Assembly (NCBI RefSeq): GCF_001279005.1
Contig: NZ_LGCN01000200.1
Location: forward strand, 11,165 to 75,164
Source of the DNA: Streptomyces caelestis
GTDB taxonomy: Bacteria; Actinomycetota; Actinomycetes; Streptomycetales; Streptomycetaceae
DNA length: 64,000 nucleotides
Direction of reading: 5' to 3'
This document shows positions 56,477 to 64,000 of the stretch, in pieces. The notes beneath the pieces are model-generated. The model saw only the letters and a program-made list of their open reading frames with translations, was not told the DNA's origin and made no database searches. Each line of letters opens with the position of its first letter. Position 1 is the first letter of the stretch. Position numbers and translations under genes: made by a program.

Positions 56477-57034
56477 ATGCGCGCACCCATCGGAGACTTC
56501 GACCACGCCACCCCCGCCCCCGACCGCCTCGACGAGCTGATCGCCCCGGTCGCCGCCGCCGTCCGCGCCTGGAGCGGCAGCGTCCCCGCCGACCAGCTGC
56601 TCTACGTCGACACCGATCCGCGCTGGGCGGACACCGCCGTCTTCGTCGAGCACTACGGCCGGGACCTGCTGGAGCGGTCGGCGAACTGCGTGGTGGTGGC
56701 GGGCAAGCGGGGCGGCGGGACCACACTGGCCGCGTGCGTCGTCCTGTCCACCACCCGGCTCGACGTCAACGGGCTCGTACGGCGCCACCTCGGCGCCCGC
56801 AAGGCGTCCTTCGCCCCGATGGACACGGCCACGGGGGAGACCGGCATGGAGTACGGGGGCATCACGCCGGTCGGGCTGCCCGGTGACTGGCCGGTGCTGG
56901 TGGACGCGGCCGTCGTGGACCTGCCGTACGTGCTCGTCGGCAGCGGCCGGCGGCGCGGCAAGCTGCTGGTCCCGGGCAAGGTGTTCGCGGAGCTGCCCGG
57001 AGCGGTCGTACTGGAGGGGCTGGGCGCGGCCTGA
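56477..57034 (+). CDS. YbaK/aminoacyl-tRNA deacylase-like protein
   Basis: 185 aa of the YbaK/EbsC fold, which edits misacylated tRNA in trans. Core regions are NCVVVAGKRGGGTTLAACVVL and the GGITPVGLP motif near residue 135, which contacts the CCA end and amino acid. ATG 56477 lies 6 nt after TACGGT (56465-56470), again a leaderless-type promoter. The substrate tRNA cannot be told. Confidence 0.87.
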   Translation: MRAPIGDFDHATPAPDRLDELIAPVAAAVRAWSGSVPADQLLYVDTDPRWADTAVFVEHYGRDLLERSANCVVVAGKRGGGTTLAACVVLSTTRLDVNGLVRRHLGARKASFAPMDTATGETGMEYGGITPVGLPGDWPVLVDAAVVDLPYVLVGSGRRRGKLLVPGKVFAELPGAVVLEGLGAA

Positions 57035-57036
57035 CC

Positions 57037-58083
57037 TCACCCCACCGCGTGGTGGGCGAGCGGCAGGTGCGGGTCCGCCGCGCCGGGCGCCGGCTCCGGG
57101 TCGGCGTGGACCAGGGCCGCGGTCAGCCGGGGGACGGCGTGCAGCAGCGCGTGCTCGGCCTCGACGGCGACGCGGTGGGCCTCGCGCACCGTCGCCTCGC
57201 CGTCCACCACGACCGCCACCTCGGCGCGCAGCCGATGGCCGATCCAGCGCAGCCGCAGCTCACCCACCCCGCGCACACCCGGTACGCGGGTCAGCGCCTG
57301 CTCGGCCCGGTCCACCAGGGCCGGGTCGACGGCGTCCATCACCCGCCGGAACACCTCCCGCGCGACGTCCCGCAGCACCAGGAGGATCGCCGCCGTGATC
57401 ACCAGCCCCACCACCGGGTCCGCGTAGCGCCATCCCAGGGCCGCGCCGCCGGCGCCCAGCAGCACCGCCAGTGACGTGAACCCGTCCGTACGGGCGTGCA
57501 GCCCGTCGGCGACCAGCGCGGCCGATCCGATGGCCCTGCCGACCCGGATGCGGTACCGGGCCACCCACTCGTTGCCGGAGAACCCGACCAGCGCCGCGAC
57601 GGCGACCACCGGGAGGTGCCCGACCGGGCGCGGGTCCAGCAGCCGGTCCAGGGCCGTCCAGCCGGCGAAGACCGCGGACGCGGCGATCGTCAGCACGATC
57701 ACGATGCCCGCCAGGTCCTCCGCGCGCCCGTAGCCGTAGGTGAAGCGGCGGGTGGCGGCGCGCCGTCCCAGGACGAAGGCGATGCCCAGGGGTACGGCGG
57801 TCAGCGCGTCCGCGGCGTTGTGCACCGTGTCGCCGAGCAGCGCCACCGAGCCCGACACGACCACCACGGCCGCCTGCGCCAGGGCCGTCAGGCCCAGCAC
57901 CGCCAGCGAGACCCACAGTGCGCGCACGCCCCTCGCCGAGGACTCCAGCGCGGAGGCGAGCGTGTCGGCCGTCTCGTGGGAGTGGGGGGCGAGCAGATGG
58001 GTGAGGCGGTGCGGGGGCGAGGCCCGGCGGTGCTCGTGCCGGTGGTCGTGCGCGGGTCCGTGGTCGTGGTGGCGGTCGCTCAC
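57037..58083 (-). CDS. Cation diffusion facilitator (CDF) metal efflux protein
   Basis: 348 aa proton-coupled divalent-metal exporter. The His-rich N-terminus (SDRHHDHGPAHDHRHEH) and the metal-site motifs DTVHNAAD (TM2) and ADGLHARTD (TM5) are those of CDF family transporters. A cytoplasmic ferredoxin-like C-terminal domain follows (~ residues 260-340). GTG start at 58083. Divergent from an ArsR regulator with a shared promoter; most likely Zn(II) or Co(II)/Ni(II) export. Confidence 0.92.
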   Translation of the reverse strand: MSDRHHDHGPAHDHRHEHRRASPPHRLTHLLAPHSHETADTLASALESSARGVRALWVSLAVLGLTALAQAAVVVVSGSVALLGDTVHNAADALTAVPLGIAFVLGRRAATRRFTYGYGRAEDLAGIVIVLTIAASAVFAGWTALDRLLDPRPVGHLPVVAVAALVGFSGNEWVARYRIRVGRAIGSAALVADGLHARTDGFTSLAVLLGAGGAALGWRYADPVVGLVITAAILLVLRDVAREVFRRVMDAVDPALVDRAEQALTRVPGVRGVGELRLRWIGHRLRAEVAVVVDGEATVREAHRVAVEAEHALLHAVPRLTAALVHADPEPAPGAADPHLPLAHHAVG

Positions 58084-58132
58084 GGGCGTCCCCTTCCGGT
58101 GCGCGAGGTGGACGCGGCGGCGCCCACACCGC

Positions 58133-58157
58133 CATTATGTGCGTATGAGCGCACGCA
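58133..58157. promoter_or_regulatory. Promoter and operator between CDF and ArsR genes
   Basis: CATTAT (58133-58138) is a -10-like hexamer 6 nt before the ArsR ATG, giving a leaderless transcript. TGCGT-N8-ACGCA (58140-58157) is an inverted repeat covering the ArsR start. A metal-sensing ArsR repressor would bind here and control both divergent genes. Confidence 0.55.
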
Positions 58158-58504
58158 TGCACCTGTCACCTGCGCACGGTGCGCACCCGCGCACACCCGG
58201 CGAGGAACACTTCGCGCTCGCGGCGGAGCTGCTCGCCCTGCTCGGCGACCGCACCCGGCTGACCCTGCTGCACGCCCTGACCGGCGGCGAGGCCGATGTC
58301 ACCACGCTCACCGAGGTCTGCGGCGCGGCACGGCCCGCGGTCAGCCAGCACCTGGCGCGACTGCGGCTCGCGGGGCTGGTGGACACCCGCAAGGAGGGCC
58401 GCCGGGTGATCTACTCCCTGCGCGACGGCCCTCTGCGGCGGCTGGTGGACGAGGCGCTGAACGTGGCCGACCACCGGATCGGCGGCCGGCCGCCGCACGC
58501 CTGA
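58145..58504 (+). CDS. ArsR/SmtB-family metal-responsive repressor
   Basis: 119 aa winged HTH regulator (LLALLGDRTRLTLLHALTGG, then ARPAVSQHLARLRLAGLVDTRKEGRRVIYSL). The His-containing N-terminus (HLSPAHGAHPR) and C-terminal ADHRIGG could supply metal ligands. Divergent from the CDF efflux pump, its expected target. ATG start, probably leaderless. Confidence 0.92.
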   Translation: MSARMHLSPAHGAHPRTPGEEHFALAAELLALLGDRTRLTLLHALTGGEADVTTLTEVCGAARPAVSQHLARLRLAGLVDTRKEGRRVIYSLRDGPLRRLVDEALNVADHRIGGRPPHA

Positions 58505-58834
58505 CGGGGCCGCGATCCCCCTACCGGTCCGCCGCGCCGGGGCACCGCTCCGAGCCGGCGCCGCGGCGCCGGACCGGTGCTCGCGTGCGGCTCGGCCCGC
58601 TCCGGCGGGTTCCGCGCGGGACCCCGCCGCTTCGGACCCGTACCGCGCACTCCTCGCTCACCCCGGGGCGCGGCCGCCGTTCGACGAGGCCCCGGCACTC
58701 CGGACCGGCCGCCCGCGGGATGCCGCCCACGACGAGCCAGGCGGGCCGCACACCCGCCATCCCCACCGCGGACACACCGCGCCGAGGGGCCGACCGCCCG
58801 CCGGCCGCGTCCCCCGCCTCACAGGGCGGTACAT
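58505..58834. other. Gap, no gene seen
   Basis: 330 bp between the ArsR gene and the convergent CoA-binding protein gene. Open frames are Arg/Pro/Gly-rich shadows without starts or domains. It is probably non-coding; a decayed gene cannot be excluded. Confidence 0.4.
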
Positions 58835-59242
58835 CTAGCCGAGCCGGGGGATCTCGATCGCCGGGCAGCGGTCCATCACCATCTCCAGGCCCGCCGCGCG
58901 GGTCCGCTCGCAGGCCGCCTCGTCGACGACACCGAGCTGGAACCACACCGCCTTGGCGCCCTTGGCCACCGCCTCGTCCGCGACGGCACCGGCCAGTTCG
59001 CTGTTGACGAACACGTCCACGACGTCCACCTCGAAGGGGATGTCCGCGAGGGAGGCGTAGCCCTGCTCGCCGTGCACGGTCTCGGCCTTCGGATGCACCG
59101 GCACCACGCGCTTGCCGAACCGCTGGAGCACCTCGGCCACGCCGTACGCCGCGCGCCGCCGGTTCGACGACAGGCCCACCACGGCCCAGGTGTCACCGAG
59201 CCCGGTGAGGATCTTGCGGACCGTCGCCTCGTCGCCGTACAC
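58835..59242 (-). CDS. CoA-binding domain protein
   Basis: 135 aa. A Rossmann CoA-binding fold of the succinyl-CoA-synthetase alpha type: DTWAVVGLSSNRRRAAYGVAEVL, then VVPVHPKAETVHGEQGY, and MDRCPAIEIPRLG at the end. This stand-alone form, 130-140 aa, is widespread with unknown role. GTG 59242 is chosen since GGGAGG lies 6 nt upstream; GTG 59284 is less likely. Confidence 0.88.
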   Translation of the reverse strand: MYGDEATVRKILTGLGDTWAVVGLSSNRRRAAYGVAEVLQRFGKRVVPVHPKAETVHGEQGYASLADIPFEVDVVDVFVNSELAGAVADEAVAKGAKAVWFQLGVVDEAACERTRAAGLEMVMDRCPAIEIPRLG

Positions 59243-59449
59243 CGTCGGCCTCCCGGGAACCGTGAAAGAGCTGTCGATCCGCACAACGAAGCGGGACGCG
59301 CGGTGATTCCCGGCAGGGGCCCGCCCACCCCGGGAAAGCGGTGGACCGTACCGGCGGCCGGGCCGTCCGGCGTCGGGAACCGCACACGGCGACCCGAAAA
59401 GCGGCCCGGAATACCTGCGCGCGCCCGCTCACGCGCCTACGCTCGCCTC

Positions 59450-60163
59450 GTGCTGCGCATCACCGACGCCCGAACCGGCGAACCCGTGGACGCCGCCCCC
59501 GCCCGGCGGGGCCTGACCCGGGTCGAGGCCCACCCACAGGGGTCCGATCCGACGAACCTGCGTGTGCTGCTCGTCGCCGACCTGCTCGTACGGGCCCTGG
59601 AACTCGGCGGCACGCCGGTCTGGGCGCTGCTCACCGGCGGGCGCCGGCAGGCGGAACTGCGCGCGGCGGGCGCGGCCCTCGGGGCCCGGCCCTTCGAGGA
59701 CGGCGGGGGCTTTGGCGCCGGCCTGGGCGAGGCCCAGGTGCTGCACGTGGTGAGCGAGGGCGGCACGGCACCCGACGGGGTGCGCGTCGCCGTGGCCCCC
59801 GTGCACGGGGAGACGGACGGCGCCGACCCCGCCGCCCTGCGCCTGGCCCTGCTCGCCCGTCCCAGGAGCGAGCCGGTGACGGTCGGCCCGCCCGCCCTGG
59901 ACGCCGCCGCCGACACCCTGGACCGCTGGCGCCGCGCGGTCGCCGACTGGGCGCGACGGCCCTCGCGGCCGATCCCCGACACGGTGCGCGCCGAGCTGCG
60001 CACCGCGTGGGAGGACGATCTGGACACGGCCGGCGTGCTGGACGTCCTCCGCGCGGTGGAGACGGACCCCGGCCTGACGGACGGCGCGCGCTTCGAGACG
60101 TACGCCTACGCCGACCGGCTGCTCGGCCTCGACCTCACCCGCGACCTGGGGACCCCGGCGTGA
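59450..60163 (+). CDS. Cysteinyl-tRNA-synthetase-like domain protein
   Basis: 237 aa. The segments TRVEAHPQGSDPTNLRVLLVADLLVRALELGG and DTVRAELRTAWEDDLDTAGVLDVL resemble parts of the CysRS/MshC nucleotidyltransferase and helical domains. The HIGH and KMSK signatures are absent, so it is not a full synthetase. GTG 59450 sits 5 nt after TACGCT, a leaderless-type -10. Its stop overlaps the SixA gene by 4 nt. The function is unknown. Confidence 0.65.
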   Translation: MLRITDARTGEPVDAAPARRGLTRVEAHPQGSDPTNLRVLLVADLLVRALELGGTPVWALLTGGRRQAELRAAGAALGARPFEDGGGFGAGLGEAQVLHVVSEGGTAPDGVRVAVAPVHGETDGADPAALRLALLARPRSEPVTVGPPALDAAADTLDRWRRAVADWARRPSRPIPDTVRAELRTAWEDDLDTAGVLDVLRAVETDPGLTDGARFETYAYADRLLGLDLTRDLGTPA

Positions 60164-60720
60164 CCGAGCGGGCCGGGCCGGGCCCGCTGCGCCGCCTGGT
60201 CGTCCTGCGCCACGCCAAGTCCGCCCGGCCGGAGGGCGTCACCGACCACGAGCGTCCCCTCGCCCCGCGCGGCCGCCGGGACGCCCCCGCCGCCGGACGC
60301 GCGCTCGCCGAGGCCGACCGCCTGCCGGACCTCGCGCTGTGCTCCACCGCCGTCCGGGCCCGCCGCACCTGGGAACTGGCCGCCGCCCAGTGGGGCACAC
60401 CCCCGCCGGTCCGCCACGACCCCCGCCTCTACCACGCCGACGTCCCCGAACTGCTGGACGTGGTGCACGGGGCGCCGGCCGAGGCCGGGACGCTGCTGCT
60501 GGTCGGACACAACCCGGGACTGGAGGACCTCGTCCTGACCCTGGCCGGCGACGGCCTGGACGACACCCTGGACCGGGTCCGCGCCACGTTCCCCACCTCC
60601 GCGATCGCCGTACTGTCCTGGCGCGGCGCCGCCTGGCGGGACCTCACTCCGGGCGCCGCCCTCCTGACGTCGCTGATCGTCCCCCGGGGCGGGCGCCGGC
60701 AGCCCGCGCGGGACGCATAG
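60160..60720 (+). CDS. SixA-type phosphohistidine phosphatase
   Basis: 186 aa histidine phosphatase superfamily protein. The catalytic motif RHAKS near residue 17 and the second His in VGHNPGLEDL near residue 111 are present; Arg and Glu of the fold also appear. It could dephosphorylate phosphohistidine on signalling proteins or an unrelated phosphate. GTG overlaps the upstream stop by 4 nt (GTGA), so it is in the same operon. Confidence 0.87.
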   Translation: MTERAGPGPLRRLVVLRHAKSARPEGVTDHERPLAPRGRRDAPAAGRALAEADRLPDLALCSTAVRARRTWELAAAQWGTPPPVRHDPRLYHADVPELLDVVHGAPAEAGTLLLVGHNPGLEDLVLTLAGDGLDDTLDRVRATFPTSAIAVLSWRGAAWRDLTPGAALLTSLIVPRGGRRQPARDA

Positions 60721-60729
60721 GCTGGCCGG

Positions 60730-61356
60730 ATGCAGGACGAGTACCGCACCGTCGCCCGCGCGGGCGTGCACGAGACCGAGATCAACCGCTCCCGCTTCCT
60801 GTGCGCCCTCGCCCCGGCGGCCACCGAGCAGGAGGCGCAGGACTTCGTCGCCGCCGTCCGCAAGGAGCACGCCGACGCCACCCACAACTGCTGGGCGTAC
60901 GTCATCGGCGCCGACGCCTCCACCCAGAAGGCCAGCGACGACGGCGAACCCGGCGGCACCGCCGGCGTCCCCATGCTCCAGATGCTGCTCCGCCGCGACA
61001 TGCGGTACGTCGTCGCCGTCGTCACCCGCTACTACGGCGGTGTCAAGCTCGGCGCCGGCGGCCTCATCCGCGCGTACGGCGGCGCCGTCGGCGAGGCGCT
61101 GGACACCCTCGGCACGCTCACCCGGCGCCGTTTCCGGCTGGCCACGGTGACCGTCGGCCACCAGCGGGCCGGCAAGCTCCAGAACGACCTGCGCGCCACC
61201 GGACGCGAGGTGCGCGACGTGCGCTACGGCGAGGAGGTCGCGATCGAGATCGGCCTCCCGGACGCCGACGTGCCCGCCTTCCGCGCCTGGCTCGCGGACG
61301 CGACCGCGGGGACGGCCGGGTTCGAGCCGGGCGGGGAGGCGTACGGCGACGCGTGA
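60730..61356 (+). CDS. YigZ/IMPACT-family protein
   Basis: 208 aa. N-terminal UPF0029/Impact domain with NRSRFLCALAPA and ATHNCWAYVIG, then the family signature SDDGEPGGTAGVPML and TRYYGGVKLGAGGLIRAY, and a C-terminal DUF1949-type domain. It starts 9 bp after the SixA gene, probably in the same transcript. Members may bind nucleic acids or nucleotides; the role is not settled. Confidence 0.92.
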   Translation: MQDEYRTVARAGVHETEINRSRFLCALAPAATEQEAQDFVAAVRKEHADATHNCWAYVIGADASTQKASDDGEPGGTAGVPMLQMLLRRDMRYVVAVVTRYYGGVKLGAGGLIRAYGGAVGEALDTLGTLTRRRFRLATVTVGHQRAGKLQNDLRATGREVRDVRYGEEVAIEIGLPDADVPAFRAWLADATAGTAGFEPGGEAYGDA

Positions 61357-61472
61357 GCGGCCCGTCACGCCCGCCACGGGCGGATGACGGACGCGCACGG
61401 ACCGGGTCATGACGGAGTGATACGGGAGTAACCGCCCGTGCTGTCGGACTCTCCGGTTACGCTGCGGGGATC

Positions 61473-63060
61473 ATGAGACTGGGCCTTTTCCATCTTCATC
61501 CTGAGCAGGTCAGGTGAAGGGTGAGTACGGCCTGGACAAGGCTGGTGATCCGGGTGGTCGAGCACCGCAGTTTGCGGAGGAGCCGCCAGGACTTGAGGGT
61601 GGCGACGGCCTGCTCGACTGCGGGCTGGTCCTCGCGGATGGCGTTGGCCAGGCTGGCCAGGGCCGGGAGGCCGGCGTTGGACAGTTGCTCGAGCCAGTGT
61701 GCCAGCGGGCGGGCGTCGCGGGTGTCGAGCATGGCGGCGAACTGACGCACCAGGTCGTGGGTTCGTGTCAGTTCCGGGCAGTGGGCGAGCAGCCGTCGGA
61801 GGGCTTCGGTGGTGTGGAGGTCGCGTCGGGATGGTGCGGTGGTGATCCAGTGGGTGACCTGGCGGGGCGAGGGCGGTCGCTCGCGTGGGGTGTCGATCGG
61901 CAGGCCGCGGCGTAATGGTGCGATGGCCATCTTGACCCGTTGTAGTGGCCGCGGTAGCCCTTGGCGGAGATCTCCTGGTGCAGCACCGTCGCGGTGTGCT
62001 CGCCCTCCTCCCAGCGCTGCCTCAGATAGTCCAGGTACGGATCAGGACTCGTAGGCCGACGAGGCGGGATCCGGCGTACGCATTCCTGTCAGGTGGCTGC
62101 CCGGGCGTACTTGCCCACGGTGCGGCGGTTCAGGCCCAGCTCGCGGGCTGCCGCGTTGAGCGAGCGGCCAGTGTCGGTTACCGCGTGCACCGCCTCGAAC
62201 AGCCGCTTCGCGTGGCGGCGGGCGGGGGTGTCGGCCTCGTCGGACGGTGCCGCCGGGTTCGTCGGCGGTGATGCAGCTTCGGGCTCCGGGACCGCAGCGG
62301 ACAAGCATCCTCGGTGGGCCGCGGCAACATCGCTGACCCGCTTCGACAGGCCCTGCCACAGGTGGAAGCGGTCGCTGACCTGCACCGCGTTGGGGGCGCC
62401 GTCGGTGATGCCTTGGCGGTAGACCAGCGAGCCGTCCCGGCAGACCACGTCAACACCGGGGTGCGTCCGCAGCCAGGTGGCCAATTGCTCGGCGTCGCGG
62501 CCGGCCCACAGCTCGATCGGCAGCCGGGTGTCGGCATCCACCAGCAGGGTGCCGTAGACGTCCGAGTACAACGCGAAGTCGTCCACGCCCAACACCCGCG
62601 GGGTCGCTGGTGACGGAAGGGGCAGGCGCATCAAGTGGAACAGCACGCTGGTCCGCGACAGCGGTACCTGCAGGATCTGCAGGAGCCGGGCGCCGCCACG
62701 GCCGGCGAGGAACACTCCGGCCATCTCCACCAGGTGCTGCAGCAGCGGGCTGCGCCGCTGGTAGCGCGCCGTCAGCCCCTCGACCTGCTCGGCGAACGTC
62801 CGCCGACCGCATCTCGGGCCGTCACAGAACAACCGTCGCACCGACAGCTCGATCACCATCGGTCGGCCACCCACAGCAACATCGGCCAGCGCACGACCGT
62901 AGCGGCTGTGCACCCGCGCGGACCCGCGACCGCAGTCCGGACACGCCACCGTCAACTCGCGGGTGCGGGCCTCGATGTGGACTACGCCTCCCGCCACCCA
63001 TACCCGTTCCACCCGCACCGCATCGAGGGGCGGAGACATGATCCATATGAGGTCATCACA
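61473..63060 (-). mobile_element. Mosaic IS remnant (ISL3-like body, IS5-like end)
   Basis: The region from 63040 down to ~61600 is an ISL3-family transposase gene, while the last ~45 codons (to 61496) belong to an IS5-type transposase. The outer end is near GAGACTGGGCC (61475-61485). The ATG at 61473 begins an 14-codon frame that ends inside the element (MRLGLFHLHPEQVR), consistent with an interrupted gene whose promoter precedes it. The right limit is uncertain; I set it near the transposase start. No clean terminal repeats or target duplication could be defined. Confidence 0.6.
61496..63039 (-). pseudogene. ISL3-family transposase, broken and C-terminally chimeric
   Basis: The first 316 codons (63039-62089) read as an ISL3 transposase with the N-terminal zinc-ribbon ACPDCGRGSARVHSRYG and DDE-type core RVLGVDDFALY, DVVCRDGS. 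They end in a stop after KYARAAT. Homology resumes in another frame (DPYLDYLRQRWEEGEHTA, then ISAKGYRGHY), shifts again to the 144-codon frame MAIAPLRRGLP...LARCPELT-like, and then ends with LKSWRLLRKLRCSTTRITS, a C-terminus typical of IS5-type transposases. It cannot be active. Confidence 0.8.
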
Positions 63061-63238
63061 CTCACCTCCCGCATCCGCGCCCCGCCCGAACTCCTCCTGG
63101 GCGGGACGCGCCCTGTTCGGCCGCCGGAGCGCCTTACGGCGTCTGGGCTGGGGACGTCACAGCTGTGGTGTCGTGGGGCCGGGGTCCAGGGCCTGGCATC
63201 TGGCCGGACACGGGGCGTGGCCCCCGGCGAGGGCTGTG

Positions 63239-63697
63239 TCAGGGCTGGTGGTTTCCGGAGACCACCGCGATTCTCCAGACGGAGGTTCCGCCGGTTACCT
63301 GGACGGTGAGGTGCTGGGGCTTTTTGTCTTCGTGGACGACGCCCACGGTGTGAACCCCGTTGCATGTGACCGGGTGGGGGTTGCTGCTGTCCCGGTCCAC
63401 GATCAACATCTTGCCCTTGCCCTCGCATGTGGCGTAGAGGGTGTAGGCGCCTTCCTGCGGGGTGAACTCGGGCAGTTCCTGGTCCTTGTTGCCGGTGGTC
63501 TCGGGCACCAAGGTCTGCGCGTTCTTGGGCAGGTCCAGGCTGGGCGGCTGTGTGGCAGGTGCCTGGGTGGGCTTGGTGGAGGAAGCGGTCGGAGCGGTGG
63601 GGCTCGGGCGCTTGGCCTCGGACTCGGGCTCGTCGGAGCAGCCTGCGGCGAGGAACAGTGTGGCCAGGGCGGCAGCGGTGAGTGTGGAGCGACGCAA
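63239..63697 (-). CDS. Small secreted lipoprotein
   Basis: 152 aa. Signal peptide with lipobox LAAGC (Cys20), a Pro/Thr/Ser-rich linker (residues ~25-70), and a C-terminal beta-rich domain with two Cys (YATCEGKGKM and VTCNGVHTVG) that could form a disulfide. No family recognised. It lies between two insertion elements and may be cargo that arrived with them. Upstream DNA has a CTCGC/GCGAG hairpin near 63770. Confidence 0.75.
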   Translation of the reverse strand: MRRSTLTAAALATLFLAAGCSDEPESEAKRPSPTAPTASSTKPTQAPATQPPSLDLPKNAQTLVPETTGNKDQELPEFTPQEGAYTLYATCEGKGKMLIVDRDSSNPHPVTCNGVHTVGVVHEDKKPQHLTVQVTGGTSVWRIAVVSGNHQP

Positions 63698-63821
63698 CGG
63701 GGTCTCCCAGGAGAGGGCGGGGCGCCCGGCCCTGGTGTCGGGGCCGGGCGCGGGGATTACGCGGGGGCTAGCCTCGCGCTTTCATCAAGCGAGCTGTCCG
63801 GCAGGCGGTCAGGAAAGCAGA

Positions 63822-63888
63822 AAGTGCCTCTGACCAGCAAGAATGAGGATTGTCGAGGTCCTTGTTCCTGCCACCGCCGGAGGCACTT
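63822..63888. promoter_or_regulatory. Hairpin upstream of the IS1380 transposase
   Basis: AAGTGCCTC (63822-63830) pairs with GAGGCACTT (63880-63888), 9 perfect base pairs around a 49-nt loop, ending 5 nt before the transposase GTG. It may mark the element end or limit translation from outside transcripts. Confidence 0.5.
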
Positions 63889-63893
63889 CCCAA

Positions 63894-64000
63894 GTGAAGC
63901 CCTCTATCGGGTCCTATCCCCGTGTCCGCGTCCAGGACGACGGCCGCCAGGTCGTCTCCCAGGCCGGTTCGGTCCTGCTGGTCGAAACGGTCCGCAAGAC
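63894..64000 (+). mobile_element. IS1380-family transposase, 3' end outside window
   Basis: The GTG at 63894 opens a frame reading KPSIGSYPRVRVQDDGR, then SQAGSVLLVETVRKT, at the N-terminus of IS1380-type DDE transposases common in Streptomyces. Only 35 codons are visible and it continues past the window. The start of the element is probably the hairpin region just upstream. Confidence 0.8.

Noticed and set aside
58835..59284. Longer form of the CoA-binding protein starting at 59284
   Set aside because: The GTG at 59242 has a strong ribosome-binding site at ideal spacing and matches the usual family start.

Overview
The window is a piece of a high-GC actinomycete chromosome, almost certainly Streptomyces. 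GC is above 70%, third codon positions are almost all G or C, GTG starts are common, and many genes have little or no leader with a -10 hexamer about 6-8 nt before the start codon. The gene set includes typical streptomycete families: DUF5999, a third divergent EF-Tu, a HipA-like/DUF3037 pair, an excalibur protein and a Clp-N protein. From memory, gcvP and tuf3 are also tens of genes apart in S. coelicolor, so most of this looks like conserved core-arm chromosome.

Layout. 0-7.2 kb: the 3' part of gcvP, then a leftward molybdate-type ABC operon (modABC) with its TOBE/HTH regulator and a frameshifted LacI-family pseudogene. 7.4-12.4 kb: DUF5999, a hypothetical protein, a glutamate-cysteine ligase-like enzyme behind a sigma-B-like promoter, a CPBP membrane protein and a PhzF protein. 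12.4-13.4 kb holds no gene I can defend. 13.4-22.8 kb: regulators and transporters (PadR, Clp-N, three EamA permeases, a MocR regulator divergent from a PPOX gene whose operon partner PaiB is broken, LysR, an FMN protein and a Rieske lipoprotein).

22.9-30.5 kb is a stress or dormancy-type accessory block: CBS-BON protein, orphan AAA ATPase, universal stress protein, a phosphoribosyltransferase-alpha/beta hydrolase fusion and small proteins. They are interspersed with decayed genes (Vms1/Rv2629-like, a second USP, perhaps a GAF protein). 31-44 kb: HipA-like kinase plus DUF3037, excalibur, two tandem SDRs, a solute-binding lipoprotein, ung, DinB, a TetR/FAD-monooxygenase pair with a double operator, Gfo/Idh and Lnt. 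44-54 kb: SDR, UppP, a thiolase fragment, TVP38, AlkD-like, and tuf3 preceded by a possible leader peptide and overlapping hairpins, then a spermidine-synthase-like protein, MFS, a Gln/Pro-rich membrane protein and a DUF4442 pseudogene. 54-61.4 kb: DedA, gamma-carbonic anhydrase, acyltransferase, XRE-cupin, YbaK, a CDF efflux pump divergent from ArsR, CoA-binding protein, SixA and YigZ.

61.4-64 kb is an insertion-sequence cluster. It has a broken ISL3-family transposase whose C-terminus has been replaced by an IS5-like tail, a small lipoprotein gene, and the start of an IS1380-family element.

Two themes run through the window. One is the number of small decayed genes (LacI, PaiB, Vms1-like, USP, thiolase, DUF4442, ISL3) next to intact neighbours. 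The other is the visible regulatory architecture: palindromes at the mod, PadR, MocR, LysR, TetR and ArsR promoters. The most interesting untested signal is the leader in front of tuf3.
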